31,112 nucleotides of DNA from a virus, in IMG/VR virus record IMGVR_UViG_3300031772_000185, positions 1 to 31,112 of that record. The stretch is one strand, 5' to 3'. A program made the position numbers and the translations under genes. The notes beneath the pieces were generated by a model, which ran no database searches, was not told the DNA's origin, and saw only the letters and a list, made by a program, of their open reading frames with translations. Shown here one piece after another: positions 15,658 through 23,896 of this stretch. Within the stretch, counting starts at the first letter, position 1. Every line of letters starts with the position of its first letter.

Positions 15658-16233
15658 TCATATGACGAACCCGAAACCGACCCCAGCTCCGCCGGCCGGA
15701 GAAGCGGACCCGACAATAGGTATAGGCATAACGAAACTCTGAAAAACGATGTCGAGCCCGATGCCGATCGCTGAAGCAAGCTTAATCGAGCCGTCGTTAA
15801 CCATCTGTACAGTGGCGAATCCTGCGATCATCGCAGGAACAGCCGAGCTACCTACGACACGCATGAGCCCGGTCCCAAGCCCGATGCCCGGATGAACGAC
15901 TTGCACGATAGCGAGAGCAGCGAGTCCGGCGGCAATCCCGTTGGCTACACCAAGCGCATTCAGCGGTGCCATTGGCCCGAGAATGCCCATCGAGGCGTAA
16001 CCCACGAGGATCGACGAGTACAGCAGTGGAGGCGGCACGATGAGGGGTGCGGTCGTGTTCCCAGCCCCAAGGGAACCTGTATCGATCGAGGTGACCTTCG
16101 CGAACGTGCCGAAAAAGGTGCACACACCCGTCGCGATACCGAGCGCGAGTTTGGGCATCCCGGTCCCAATTTGAAGCGTCGAGATGAGGTTGACCGCGAT
16201 AAGCGGCGTAAGAGCTGAAGGATTGAGGGGCAT
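15658..16233 (-). CDS. Hydrophobic triple-repeat protein next to the spike (191 aa)
   Basis: This 191-residue protein is rich in Ala, Gly, Ile, Val and Pro with almost no charge. It consists of three internal repeats of about 60 residues (6-62, 68-121, 130-188). Each has a hydrophobic helical pair containing LALGIATGV, NALGVANGI or LASAIGIGL, followed by a Gly-rich turn (GSLGAGN, GIGLGTG, GGAGVGFG). The Gly pivot positions are 36, 99 and 159. The gene starts 13 bases after the spike stop and ends 15 bases before the giant gene, with no clear Shine-Dalgarno, so translation is probably coupled to the spike. A threefold-repeat protein encoded next to a trimeric spike suggests a tip or adaptor comparable in role to PAAR proteins. 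A membrane-active role is the alternative. Both are inference. Confidence 0.65.
   Translation of the reverse strand: MPLNPSALTPLIAVNLISTLQIGTGMPKLALGIATGVCTFFGTFAKVTSIDTGSLGAGNTTAPLIVPPPLLYSSILVGYASMGILGPMAPLNALGVANGIAAGLAALAIVQVVHPGIGLGTGLMRVVGSSAVPAMIAGFATVQMVNDGSIKLASAIGIGLDIVFQSFVMPIPIVGSASPAGGAGVGFGFVI
15670..16218 (-). repeat. Three internal repeats encoding the spike-adjacent protein
   Basis: Units lie at 16048-16218, 15871-16032 and 15670-15846. They align around L/N-A-x-G/A-I/V-x-x-G (residues 29-36, 92-99, 152-159) with spacings of 63 and 60 residues. The repeat is visible in protein only. Confidence 0.6.
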
Positions 16234-16246
16234 CAGGCGTGCGAAG

Positions 16247-18418
16247 TTAAAGTAGACTTCGGAAGGTGGCAGAGCCCATAAGGGGGAGGGCAGTGATCCA
16301 ACACAAGCTTGGCGTACCAGGAGGCATTATCGGGGCTCCCCGAGCTACACCAAGGACGGCAGCAGGCCCGCCAACAAGCACCTGAAGAGAGGTCAGGATG
16401 ACCGCTACGGGAGACGTCAGGTTGATCGCAAGACCTGCCGTGATTGCAACAGCAAGGCCCCCCGTGATGGCGACTGCGCCGGCCCCGGCAGTGATAGCCA
16501 CGGCTCCGGCCCCAGCCGTCATCGTGATGCCACCGGCTCCAACCGTGACCGCGTAACCTCCAGCCGCAACTGCTGTAGACATCGCCCCGGCTGCCACGAC
16601 GATCGAACGTGCCCCCGCGAGGAGATTCTCGATCAGGCCTCCCGCAAGAATCGTCGAGACTTTTCCGCCCAACACGATGGTCTCCAGGACGGCCAAGGCG
16701 TACTGGTACTGGCTCTTGCCCGAGCACATGAAGTCCATCTGCCCAACGTTTTGAGAGGCGCCCGAGTGAGCGTTCAAGTTCCAGCGATCACTCATAATGG
16801 CGTACGATCCGTTGACCGTTGTGGCCTTACCGCCGCCGACGTTCTGAACGATGTCACCCGAGGTCGCGACGTACTTGTTGCCCTGGTGGTCCTCGGTCCA
16901 CGCGAAGCCATCACTCTCCGTGTCCTGAGGACCGACGGTAGAGAAGTTCATCGATGAGTGGCTTCGGAATTCCAAGCCCTTACCCGCAGCACCGCCACGG
17001 AAGTCAAAGACCGCGCCACCTTCAAGCGTGAGGTGAAGCGCGATGCCATCCGGGGTAGCGGCCCCACAGCGCATTTTCAGGGCGCCATCCATGTTCACTT
17101 CAGCGGAGACGTTCTTGGTCCCTGAGGGGTAACGCTCGACCCTCGACCCAGGGATGTTGACGAAGAGCTTCCCCTGTTTCGAGACCGCCACCGCGAAAAC
17201 GCTGTTGTCCGTAGCGCCACCGACTTGAGGTGGGGGGTTCATACGAAATAGGTAGGCACCCGCCGTCGTGGTCGATTCGAGATCGTCCGTCGGAGCACGT
17301 GGACATTCTTCGAGAGCGAAGATGCCGGGACGGGTCGATTCAAAGTCATCGAAGACCTTGGGACGTAGGACCTTGCCGTATTGCCTCAGCCCCGTCTCGT
17401 TCGACGTGTCGTTACCGACGACCGTGCCCATGACGTGCTCGATGTAGAGCGGCTTGCGGTCCATCAGCAGCCCGTCGATTTCTTCGCGGACCTCCTGAAC
17501 GCAATCGGTCGAGTGGAGCATCTCCATGCGCCACTCGGTAAAGGGCTCGGAGCCACCCCCCGTGTCCGGGTCCTCGAAATTCACAGCGGGTGTTGTGACT
17601 GGGTACGAAACCCGCCTCCCGTTCGAGTACGTGACAGGCGGGAAGGACGTTGTGTCGTTGAAAACGTTGAGGACTTGAGCCGACGCGTTCGTGAAGCGTT
17701 TGAGGATCGTTCGCCCGAAGTAGCGTTCGGGGGCCGCCGCATCCTTGAGGGTCACGCCATCCTTGCGGAAGATGTCGGAGGGAAGGAAGAGCCCGCCTCG
17801 GCGAACAGGACCAGAGAGGCGAAGGACACCCGCCTCGTTCTCAACCCGGTGGATCGACTGCGCGACGATCGCCCGCTCAGCGTCTCGAAGCTCGAAGAGG
17901 TCGCCCGCACGATTAACCATGCGGATGTCCTTGGAGAGCACTAGCTCCGACCCCTCCGAGGACATCCCACCGACGTTGCCAGGACGGATCTTCAGTCGCT
18001 TGTAACGGATCGTCCCGCCGAAGATCGCCTCGAAGAGTTCCTTGTCCTCAGCGTCGACGTTGGTGGGGTCGTCCGGGGTGAGAGGATCAAACTTGAGCGC
18101 AATGCGGTTGCCGACAGGGAGGTAACCGAGGATCACCGCCTCGTGGAGATTCTTGTGCCTTCGACGGTACCCGATGATGACCACCGAGTTGACTTCAGGT
18201 ATGCCCCCCCAAAAGCTACGGGGGCCCGTCATCGCCTGGGTGAGATCGATCTCGTGGCGGTCACCACCACCGCCGGTGATGATCTTCACGTCCGCCTTCA
18301 TCATCAGCTCATCGACGCGTGTGATGAGCCCTATCTTCAGGCCATAAGGATCCCCCCCGGCAACGAACTCTTTGCCGATATGATGCCCGGAGGCGTACTT
18401 GGGGATGCCGCTGTTCAT
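16247..18418 (-). CDS. Central spike protein: gp5/gpV-type OB fold plus octad beta repeat
   Basis: Residues about 1-105 match the OB-fold domain of contractile-tail spikes: YGLKIGLITRVDELMMKADV, then EIDLTQAM, then SFWGGIPEVNSVVIIGYRRR and EAVILGYLP. The middle (105-585) is a large beta-rich insertion unlike simple spikes. Residues 619-682 form an eight-residue repeat of the type G-x-A-V-x-I-T-x (GAGAVAITAGAGAVAITGG), expected to wind into a trimeric beta-helical needle as in T4 gp5. The C-terminus continues with a conserved-looking RGAPIMPPGTPSLCWITALP. No lysozyme domain is visible here; the wall-degrading activity sits in the gene at 21977-23893 instead. The ATG at 18418 has GAGG four bases upstream and lies ten bases after the hub stop. 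Confidence 0.8.
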   Translation of the reverse strand: MNSGIPKYASGHHIGKEFVAGGDPYGLKIGLITRVDELMMKADVKIITGGGGDRHEIDLTQAMTGPRSFWGGIPEVNSVVIIGYRRRHKNLHEAVILGYLPVGNRIALKFDPLTPDDPTNVDAEDKELFEAIFGGTIRYKRLKIRPGNVGGMSSEGSELVLSKDIRMVNRAGDLFELRDAERAIVAQSIHRVENEAGVLRLSGPVRRGGLFLPSDIFRKDGVTLKDAAAPERYFGRTILKRFTNASAQVLNVFNDTTSFPPVTYSNGRRVSYPVTTPAVNFEDPDTGGGSEPFTEWRMEMLHSTDCVQEVREEIDGLLMDRKPLYIEHVMGTVVGNDTSNETGLRQYGKVLRPKVFDDFESTRPGIFALEECPRAPTDDLESTTTAGAYLFRMNPPPQVGGATDNSVFAVAVSKQGKLFVNIPGSRVERYPSGTKNVSAEVNMDGALKMRCGAATPDGIALHLTLEGGAVFDFRGGAAGKGLEFRSHSSMNFSTVGPQDTESDGFAWTEDHQGNKYVATSGDIVQNVGGGKATTVNGSYAIMSDRWNLNAHSGASQNVGQMDFMCSGKSQYQYALAVLETIVLGGKVSTILAGGLIENLLAGARSIVVAAGAMSTAVAAGGYAVTVGAGGITMTAGAGAVAITAGAGAVAITGGLAVAITAGLAINLTSPVAVILTSLQVLVGGPAAVLGVARGAPIMPPGTPSLCWITALPLMGSATFRSLL
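16373..16564 (-). repeat. Octad repeat of the spike needle
   Basis: Codes for residues 619-682 of the spike. Successive eight- to nine-residue units read AVTVGAGG, ITMTAGAG, AVAITAGAG, AVAITGGL, AVAITAGL, AINLTSPV and AVILTSLQ. The DNA shows imperfect 24/27-base periodicity. Confidence 0.65.
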
Positions 18419-18428
18419 TGCGCCTCGG

Positions 18429-21400
18429 TTACTTAATAGTGTTCAGCTTCGCCTGATCGTTGGCGATCTCCTGCTGCAACCGTCGGATGTCAGCGTCGAG
18501 TGCGTTGATCCGACTCTGCGGACTCGGGATGACTGCCGAGTGGGCATCAACCGATGCTTGCAACTCAGCTCGCTGTTTCTGGAGACGGGTCAAGTCTCTC
18601 TTGTCGTTCGCGATCTCTTGGTTAAGCCCCGCCTTCTCCGCGTTCCCCTTCAGCTTACTCCCGAAGTCACTCCAGGCCTTGGAGAGATCGTCGGTTGCCG
18701 TGCTCGCCTGAAGGGCGATGGCATTCGGGTCTCCGACGGCAAAGCGAGCGGGAGCCGAAAACGGAGGCGCAAACTCCGATGGTGCAGGCGGTTCGAACTC
18801 AACATCGGGGTTGGTGCCGTTGGGCCCAGCCCCGCCGGGTCGAAGGTCACCACGGATAGCGTGCTCGTACGTTTGATGAGGGCCATCGAGCTTCATGTAG
18901 AGATCGGTGAGGAATGTCTCGACCCGATCTTGAAGCTCAGGCCTTTTCACGGCGGGGCCCCCCGTCCCACTGGTGGTGGACTCTCTCGTCAACGCACTCC
19001 GCTTCGCTTTGGCCTCAGTGTTATCCTTTTGGGCCAAGTCAATTCGACGTTGAAGGTCCTTGACCTCGTTGTCCGCCCTCATTTTGTCAGCGTTGGTGGA
19101 CTTGGGGTCCGTGAATACCTTAGAAGCTTGTAGGATCGCTTCCGAACGCTGATCGCCCAGTATTTCAATAGCGGCTTGAGTACCAGAGATCGTCCCGTCC
19201 AGTGATTGGGACGCGCCTGCGGTAATAGGTCCGAGTTCTTGGGGTTTCCCTTCTGAATTGACGAAGTTTTGGCCGTAAAGGCCAGTGGTGTCGGAGGACG
19301 ACGTGTTGAGGATCTTCACCTGGTAGCCCACGTTGATGAAGGCCAAGTCCGCCCGACCGATCACGCAGGGGCAGTCATCACCGCCTTGCTTCTGACTGTA
19401 CGCCTCTTTGATCGTAAGCTCCGCGAGCGTGAGCGCACGAGAGAGCTGCCCCGCCTCTACGCTCGCAGCGGTGCCCTTCTGAGCAGGCGACCCCAGAGGT
19501 GCCGTATCGACGAAGGTGTCACCGACGTCGGTAAACTTGACCGCCTTAGTCTCCGGGTTCGTGATGATACCTGCCGTCTGTTGATCCTCAGGAGAAAGCG
19601 TTGCCAACGACGTCGCGGGGTTCGGATACGCTGATTGAATTGTAGTAAGCCCTTGCGATTGGGCCGCGAGTGTCTCAAAAAGGCCGCCGGACAGAGCGAG
19701 TTGCAGGTCGATGTTGGTCTTGTCGTTGACGTTCCCCGTGAGGACGAGGCGCCCGTCTCTGAGAGAGACCCGGCGCCCATAGCGGAAGTGACCGATGACC
19801 TCGAAGCCTCGCTCATCCGACACCGGACGGATCATGCTGGTCTTACCCCGGAGGGTGATGTTCTTGGCCGTGTCCGGTGGATCGATCGTCACGTTCGCCG
19901 TGGGAAGGGTGAGGATCTCCCCGATGACGCCCGCACCATCCATCGAGTTGTCATGCGCGTAGATGTACACACCAGCCGAGTTCAACCCGTACTGGTACCG
20001 ATTCGTCAAATGCTTCTCTTTGAGCCTGTCGGTTGCCGTCGTCGTGAACCTGGTTAGCTCTGCCTCACCTTGTGCGGCAACAGCTTTGGCCCTACCGGCC
20101 GATGCCTTAGAGGCTTGGGGGTTTGGTTTGGTTTTCTCTCCGGCAGCTTCTTTGATACCTTCATTCGCAGGGGCGAATGGCCGCGTGTAGGCCATGACAA
20201 CGTTGGGGTATCCGACGATGCGTCCTGTTTTGGGGTGCCGGAGGACGAGAGGATCGTAGGGGTTGTCTCCACCCGTAGAGGCACCATCAATTGCAGCCTG
20301 AGTCGGAGGGAGCGTGGCCGCGCCTCCAACTTTCAGCTTGAATTGAGCCCCCTTGGAGAGTTGCTTTGAGGTATACGGGAACGATAGTTTGACGTTTTTG
20401 CTGATCTGGGCGGGAGATGGAGTAGTCCCCTTAAATCCGGTCAGATTGATCGTCCCGATGCCTTTGGGTGCAATGAACTTCGACCGCTTTGCCGTGAGCG
20501 TGAGCGTCGTGGACGCCCGACCGCCAAAGGCGATGTTGTGCGAGATCCCCGAGACGTACCACATCTGATCTTTGGGGGCGAGGTAGATAGGGAACCCGAG
20601 ACGCAGCTCAGGACGGAGAGGGATGGTCACGTTCCCCCGGTGCCGACGCGCGTTCAAGCGATCCATGACATCCATCCCATGGTAAAACATGAGCTGGGGG
20701 TCACCGAGGAACTCGGAGTTGTAATTCTGGGAACGCCAGCCGTACTTCCGGAGCAAGTGGTAGTCGGTGACCGAGGTGAACGGAGTCAAGCTTTCATCGA
20801 GGCCGTAATCCGTGGCCCCGTACATGGATCCCTGCATCACGACTTGCGTGACGACCTCGGACTCCGATTCGGAGAGTCCCCATTCGATAATGTCGATGTC
20901 CTGGATCCAACTCACCGGCTTGTTGGCGAGGATGTCCAGGTTGTAGAACGGCGGCTTGAAGACGATCGTACCATCGACGTCCATGTAGAACTCGAAGCCG
21001 GCAGCTTCTTTCGCCGCATGCGCAAGCTCCAACTTCGTCTGGTATTCCGTCTGCCAAAGGTTGATCTGTCCCGCTTGTTGGAACTGCGTACGGAACGCCA
21101 CCACTCCGGGGTCGGTAGGGTCGAAGACCATCTGGCCGCCATCGGCACCACCATTGGCGTTACGCACGGCGGCCGAAGCGAAATGGCTCGGCTTCTCGGC
21201 GGTCCCGGTGTTCCCAACACGACTGTATTCCTGGTTGAGCGAATCACCACGAACCGCAACCCCGTTCGTTCCGTAGAGGAGGAGATTCGACCGGACGCGC
21301 GAGAAGCGCTGCTCCCAGTACAGCATGAGATCGGACAGGGCGGCGTCGAACGTGGGCCGTTGACTTTGCTCTTTGACGAGCGAAACAAGCGAGCCGGTGC

Positions 21401-21977
21401 CGACCAGGACGTCCCCGTACGATTGGAGCGCGAGGCTCCAGATCACGTCGTAGGGGTTCATTCCGAAGTAGACGTTGCCGAAGATGCTCGACCCTTGCTG
21501 CCCCTTGGGCGCCGTATAGGCAGGGTTGATGTTCATCTTGCACAGTTCCCACCACTTCAGGATGTCTGCGCAGTGGATACTGACCGTATGCTCGCCGCTG
21601 GAGTAGTCGTCGGAGACCTCCGTAACGACGCCCCAAAAGATCGGGTAGTACTGGGGGAGCCCTTCGACGAGGTAGTACCCCTTGGCGAAGATTTCGACCT
21701 CCATCATGGGAGTGATGACGGGGTTGCCGTCAAAGTAGAAGTCGTCGATCGTGTGCCTCGGCACCGAGAGACTCAATGAGGCACTGCCCGGAACGCTGTC
21801 GATGCTCAGATCGACCTGGACCGACGTGATGTATTTGTTGAAGTCGAAGAAGCGGTTGCACTGCGGGCAACCGATGACCTCCGCCTCGCCGTTGATGTAG
21901 ACCAACGCATCCGGGGCCGTCACGACCGTCGGACGAGCGTTCGGCTGGAAAGTCCCTGAGAACGGGCTTCTGGCCAT
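18429..21977 (-). CDS. Baseplate hub protein (gp27/gpD-like) with long C-terminal extension
   Basis: This 1182-residue protein has an N-terminal part (about 1-500) showing the gp27/gpD hub pattern: VQVDLSIDSVPGSASLSLSV, then MMEVEIFAKGYYLVEG, PIFWGVVTEVSDDYSSGEHT and VSIHCADILKWW; a second domain ends with a strand TLTLTAKRS. Such hubs form a trimer that connects the tail tube to the spike, which is the next gene. A CPQC pair (residues 37-40) sits near the start. Residues beyond about 505 are an unusual extension with beta segments, a CPC (in DDCPCVIG) and a terminal helical hairpin (about 1115-1182) whose arms repeat QEIAND. The ATG at 21977 overlaps the upstream stop by one base (TAATG). 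Confidence 0.8.
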   Translation of the reverse strand: MARSPFSGTFQPNARPTVVTAPDALVYINGEAEVIGCPQCNRFFDFNKYITSVQVDLSIDSVPGSASLSLSVPRHTIDDFYFDGNPVITPMMEVEIFAKGYYLVEGLPQYYPIFWGVVTEVSDDYSSGEHTVSIHCADILKWWELCKMNINPAYTAPKGQQGSSIFGNVYFGMNPYDVIWSLALQSYGDVLVGTGSLVSLVKEQSQRPTFDAALSDLMLYWEQRFSRVRSNLLLYGTNGVAVRGDSLNQEYSRVGNTGTAEKPSHFASAAVRNANGGADGGQMVFDPTDPGVVAFRTQFQQAGQINLWQTEYQTKLELAHAAKEAAGFEFYMDVDGTIVFKPPFYNLDILANKPVSWIQDIDIIEWGLSESESEVVTQVVMQGSMYGATDYGLDESLTPFTSVTDYHLLRKYGWRSQNYNSEFLGDPQLMFYHGMDVMDRLNARRHRGNVTIPLRPELRLGFPIYLAPKDQMWYVSGISHNIAFGGRASTTLTLTAKRSKFIAPKGIGTINLTGFKGTTPSPAQISKNVKLSFPYTSKQLSKGAQFKLKVGGAATLPPTQAAIDGASTGGDNPYDPLVLRHPKTGRIVGYPNVVMAYTRPFAPANEGIKEAAGEKTKPNPQASKASAGRAKAVAAQGEAELTRFTTTATDRLKEKHLTNRYQYGLNSAGVYIYAHDNSMDGAGVIGEILTLPTANVTIDPPDTAKNITLRGKTSMIRPVSDERGFEVIGHFRYGRRVSLRDGRLVLTGNVNDKTNIDLQLALSGGLFETLAAQSQGLTTIQSAYPNPATSLATLSPEDQQTAGIITNPETKAVKFTDVGDTFVDTAPLGSPAQKGTAASVEAGQLSRALTLAELTIKEAYSQKQGGDDCPCVIGRADLAFINVGYQVKILNTSSSDTTGLYGQNFVNSEGKPQELGPITAGASQSLDGTISGTQAAIEILGDQRSEAILQASKVFTDPKSTNADKMRADNEVKDLQRRIDLAQKDNTEAKAKRSALTRESTTSGTGGPAVKRPELQDRVETFLTDLYMKLDGPHQTYEHAIRGDLRPGGAGPNGTNPDVEFEPPAPSEFAPPFSAPARFAVGDPNAIALQASTATDDLSKAWSDFGSKLKGNAEKAGLNQEIANDKRDLTRLQKQRAELQASVDAHSAVIPSPQSRINALDADIRRLQQEIANDQAKLNTIK

Positions 21978-23893
21978 TATGCGCCCCCTCGGGAGCCCGT
22001 AGAACTACCACGTTGAGCAGCAATATCGGCAGCAATACCTGGAGGCAGAGCAACGTTCGGAGATGGCTGCGGGTTGTTGGTCGGAGTCGAAGACAAGGGG
22101 GATGTCGGACTTCCCGTCGTCGGAGGCCGGAACTGGCCCTGGAAGAACTGCGATGCCCCGTACGGGGTACCTTGCGATGCCTCCAACGGGGAAACAGACG
22201 TGCGATCGAGGAGGAACGAAGCCCGAACCGTGAAGGAGAAGTCGTACGTCAAAGAGAAGGGGACGCCCTCTTCTTCGTTGAGGTTGAAGCTGTCGAACGA
22301 GCCGATGTAAAGGATGTCATCGTAATAGATGTAGACAGACCCCAAGAGGTAAAGACTCTTCGGCTTGGTGCTAACGGCTTCCGTGAGGTCGGAGAGCCAG
22401 ATCCCTCCGTTGTTCTTGTAGATCAACCAAAGCGACAAGAGGTTCTGATAGCTCGCGGAGAACTGCCGAGCTGTTCGCCCGAGACCGGGACCGTTTCCCG
22501 CATCGCCCTCTTGATTCGGGCCGCCGACCGCATCGAGCGAGTAGAAGGCTGCGACCTTCCCTGAGGCTTCGAGCTTGTCTTGCTGTTCACCCCAATGCTC
22601 AACGATGGGTCCGTTACGGCCCCAATTTCCATCGTTGAGGATCTTCTCCAACCCGTTCTTGAACGACGTCGGGTTGACGAGCAGTCGGAGCGGAGGCGTG
22701 TTCTTGATATCGTCGATCCGCCTTTGCAGCTCTTTGATCGTCGCGAGCTGAGCACCCAAGAACTGCTTCCCGAGACCGGTCAGGTTGAGGTTCTTGCCCG
22801 ACGTCTGAGCAAGGTTCTTGGCCGCCTCGCCAGCGTTATTGGACCCATTCCCCTGCCACGCATTCGCCGCTTGTGCGTCCCCCGCTATTTTAGGGACGGC
22901 CTTCGCGGACATACCCAATCCTGAACGTGCTGCATTGATAGCGGCCAGACGGCCGGGGGCCAAGGGTCGCATGCTCGACGCTAGGTCGTCTGGCGTGATG
23001 TAGCCTTTTTTTCCTTTATCGAGACCGATGTTGGCCTTGTACGCCGCCGCTTGCTTCGGGATGCTGCCATCATACATCGAACCGTTGGGGTTGTTGTACG
23101 ACCCGAAATTCGAGCAGTAAATTTGGGCAGCGGTTTTACCCCGCACCCCAACACCCTGCATGTACTTCTCCACCCACTTCAACTGCTGCACATCTGATTG
23201 CTGTTCGTAAGTGGCCCATTCTTCAGGGGACATCCCCAAACCCTGCTTGAAGGTGCCGTCTTTTTGTTTCACCCCTACGGCTGTCGCGAAGGTGAGTTGG
23301 TTCAGCCCTTTAGCGACGGGCTGACAAGAATCTCCTTGGGGGTTGTACGGAGGGAGACCTCTCGCACATTGCTTACCATCCTTGTCACGCCATGCGATAG
23401 CATCTGGGTGAAACCCGCTTTCAGATTGGATCACCTGTGCGAGAGCGTCAGCCTCACACCCAAGACGATTGCTCATCGCCACGAACTGGGGCCAGAAGTT
23501 CGGATCAGAAGACGATTTAGGTCCCATCGGAACCGAGCCCGTCCCCTTAACACCCGATTGATCCACGGAGGTGTCGATCGCCCCCTGCTGCTTAGGTGGG
23601 CCCTCCAAAGTGGCGACTGTGGCCGAACGATCAAGAAGGCGGCCGGAGATGTTCGCCGACGGGGGGATGAGCCCCACTGCGAAAATCTTGACCTCACTTG
23701 GCCTCCTATCTTTGACCGAGGTGAGCGGGATGAACTGCCCGCTCGCTTCATCGTTCTGGAGCTGTAGCGCGGAGTAGAACGTGAGCAGCTCGTAGAGCGC
23801 TGGCTCGTAATAGTCCGCCGCTGCTTCGATCTGCTCGTTGATCGGCTGGTTGGTAGCCGCCGGCTGGTTGGTAGCGTTCGGTGAATTTGCCAT
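21977..23893 (-). CDS. Tail-tip protein with lytic transglycosylase (SLT-like) domain and baseplate domain
   Basis: The protein has 638 residues. Residues about 130-290 look like a soluble lytic transglycosylase domain: helix ADALAQVI, then QSESGFHPDA with the probable catalytic Glu158, then KGLNQLTFATA (195-205) and an ending with YCSNFGSYNNP. It would cut peptidoglycan during injection. Between the catalytic Glu and the GLNQ motif is an insertion with two Cys (176 and 190); Cys146 and Cys260 flank it. Residues 400-560 are a separate domain (LLVNPTSF, VEHWGEQ, LIYKNNGG, YIGSFDSFN, PFSLTYDFSF) also present in the upstream neighbour. N- and C-terminal ends are Asn/Gln/Pro- and Ser/Pro-rich linkers. 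The ATG at 23893 has GGAG six bases upstream. Confidence 0.75.
   Translation of the reverse strand: MANSPNATNQPAATNQPINEQIEAAADYYEPALYELLTFYSALQLQNDEASGQFIPLTSVKDRRPSEVKIFAVGLIPPSANISGRLLDRSATVATLEGPPKQQGAIDTSVDQSGVKGTGSVPMGPKSSSDPNFWPQFVAMSNRLGCEADALAQVIQSESGFHPDAIAWRDKDGKQCARGLPPYNPQGDSCQPVAKGLNQLTFATAVGVKQKDGTFKQGLGMSPEEWATYEQQSDVQQLKWVEKYMQGVGVRGKTAAQIYCSNFGSYNNPNGSMYDGSIPKQAAAYKANIGLDKGKKGYITPDDLASSMRPLAPGRLAAINAARSGLGMSAKAVPKIAGDAQAANAWQGNGSNNAGEAAKNLAQTSGKNLNLTGLGKQFLGAQLATIKELQRRIDDIKNTPPLRLLVNPTSFKNGLEKILNDGNWGRNGPIVEHWGEQQDKLEASGKVAAFYSLDAVGGPNQEGDAGNGPGLGRTARQFSASYQNLLSLWLIYKNNGGIWLSDLTEAVSTKPKSLYLLGSVYIYYDDILYIGSFDSFNLNEEEGVPFSLTYDFSFTVRASFLLDRTSVSPLEASQGTPYGASQFFQGQFRPPTTGSPTSPLSSTPTNNPQPSPNVALPPGIAADIAAQRGSSTGSRGGA
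23843..23875 (-). repeat. 15-base direct repeat at the start of the transglycosylase gene
   Basis: The plus-strand sequence CGGCTGGTTGGTAGC occurs at 23843-23857 and 23861-23875, a perfect copy with an 18-base period. It encodes a repeated ATNQP near residues 7-17 and looks like a recent small in-frame duplication in a flexible N-terminus. Confidence 0.85.
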
Positions 23894-23896
23894 GAC

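Noticed and set aside
15658-16233. Holin or ordinary membrane transporter for the hydrophobic 191-residue protein
   Set aside because: The three-repeat layout, Gly/Pro-rich turns, lack of charged ends and location between spike and baseplate genes fit a structural tail component better; a holin would normally be shorter and placed with lysis genes.
16247-16727. Mobile element or tandem DNA repeat in the spike region
   Set aside because: The periodicity is explained by the protein octad repeat; units are diverged at DNA level and there are no terminal inverted repeats or transposase.
20538-21779. Plus-strand open frame of 413 codons opposite the hub gene
   Set aside because: Antisense shadow of a hub protein with recognisable motifs; its composition is Arg/Val/Asp/Glu-rich and low complexity, with no family signature.
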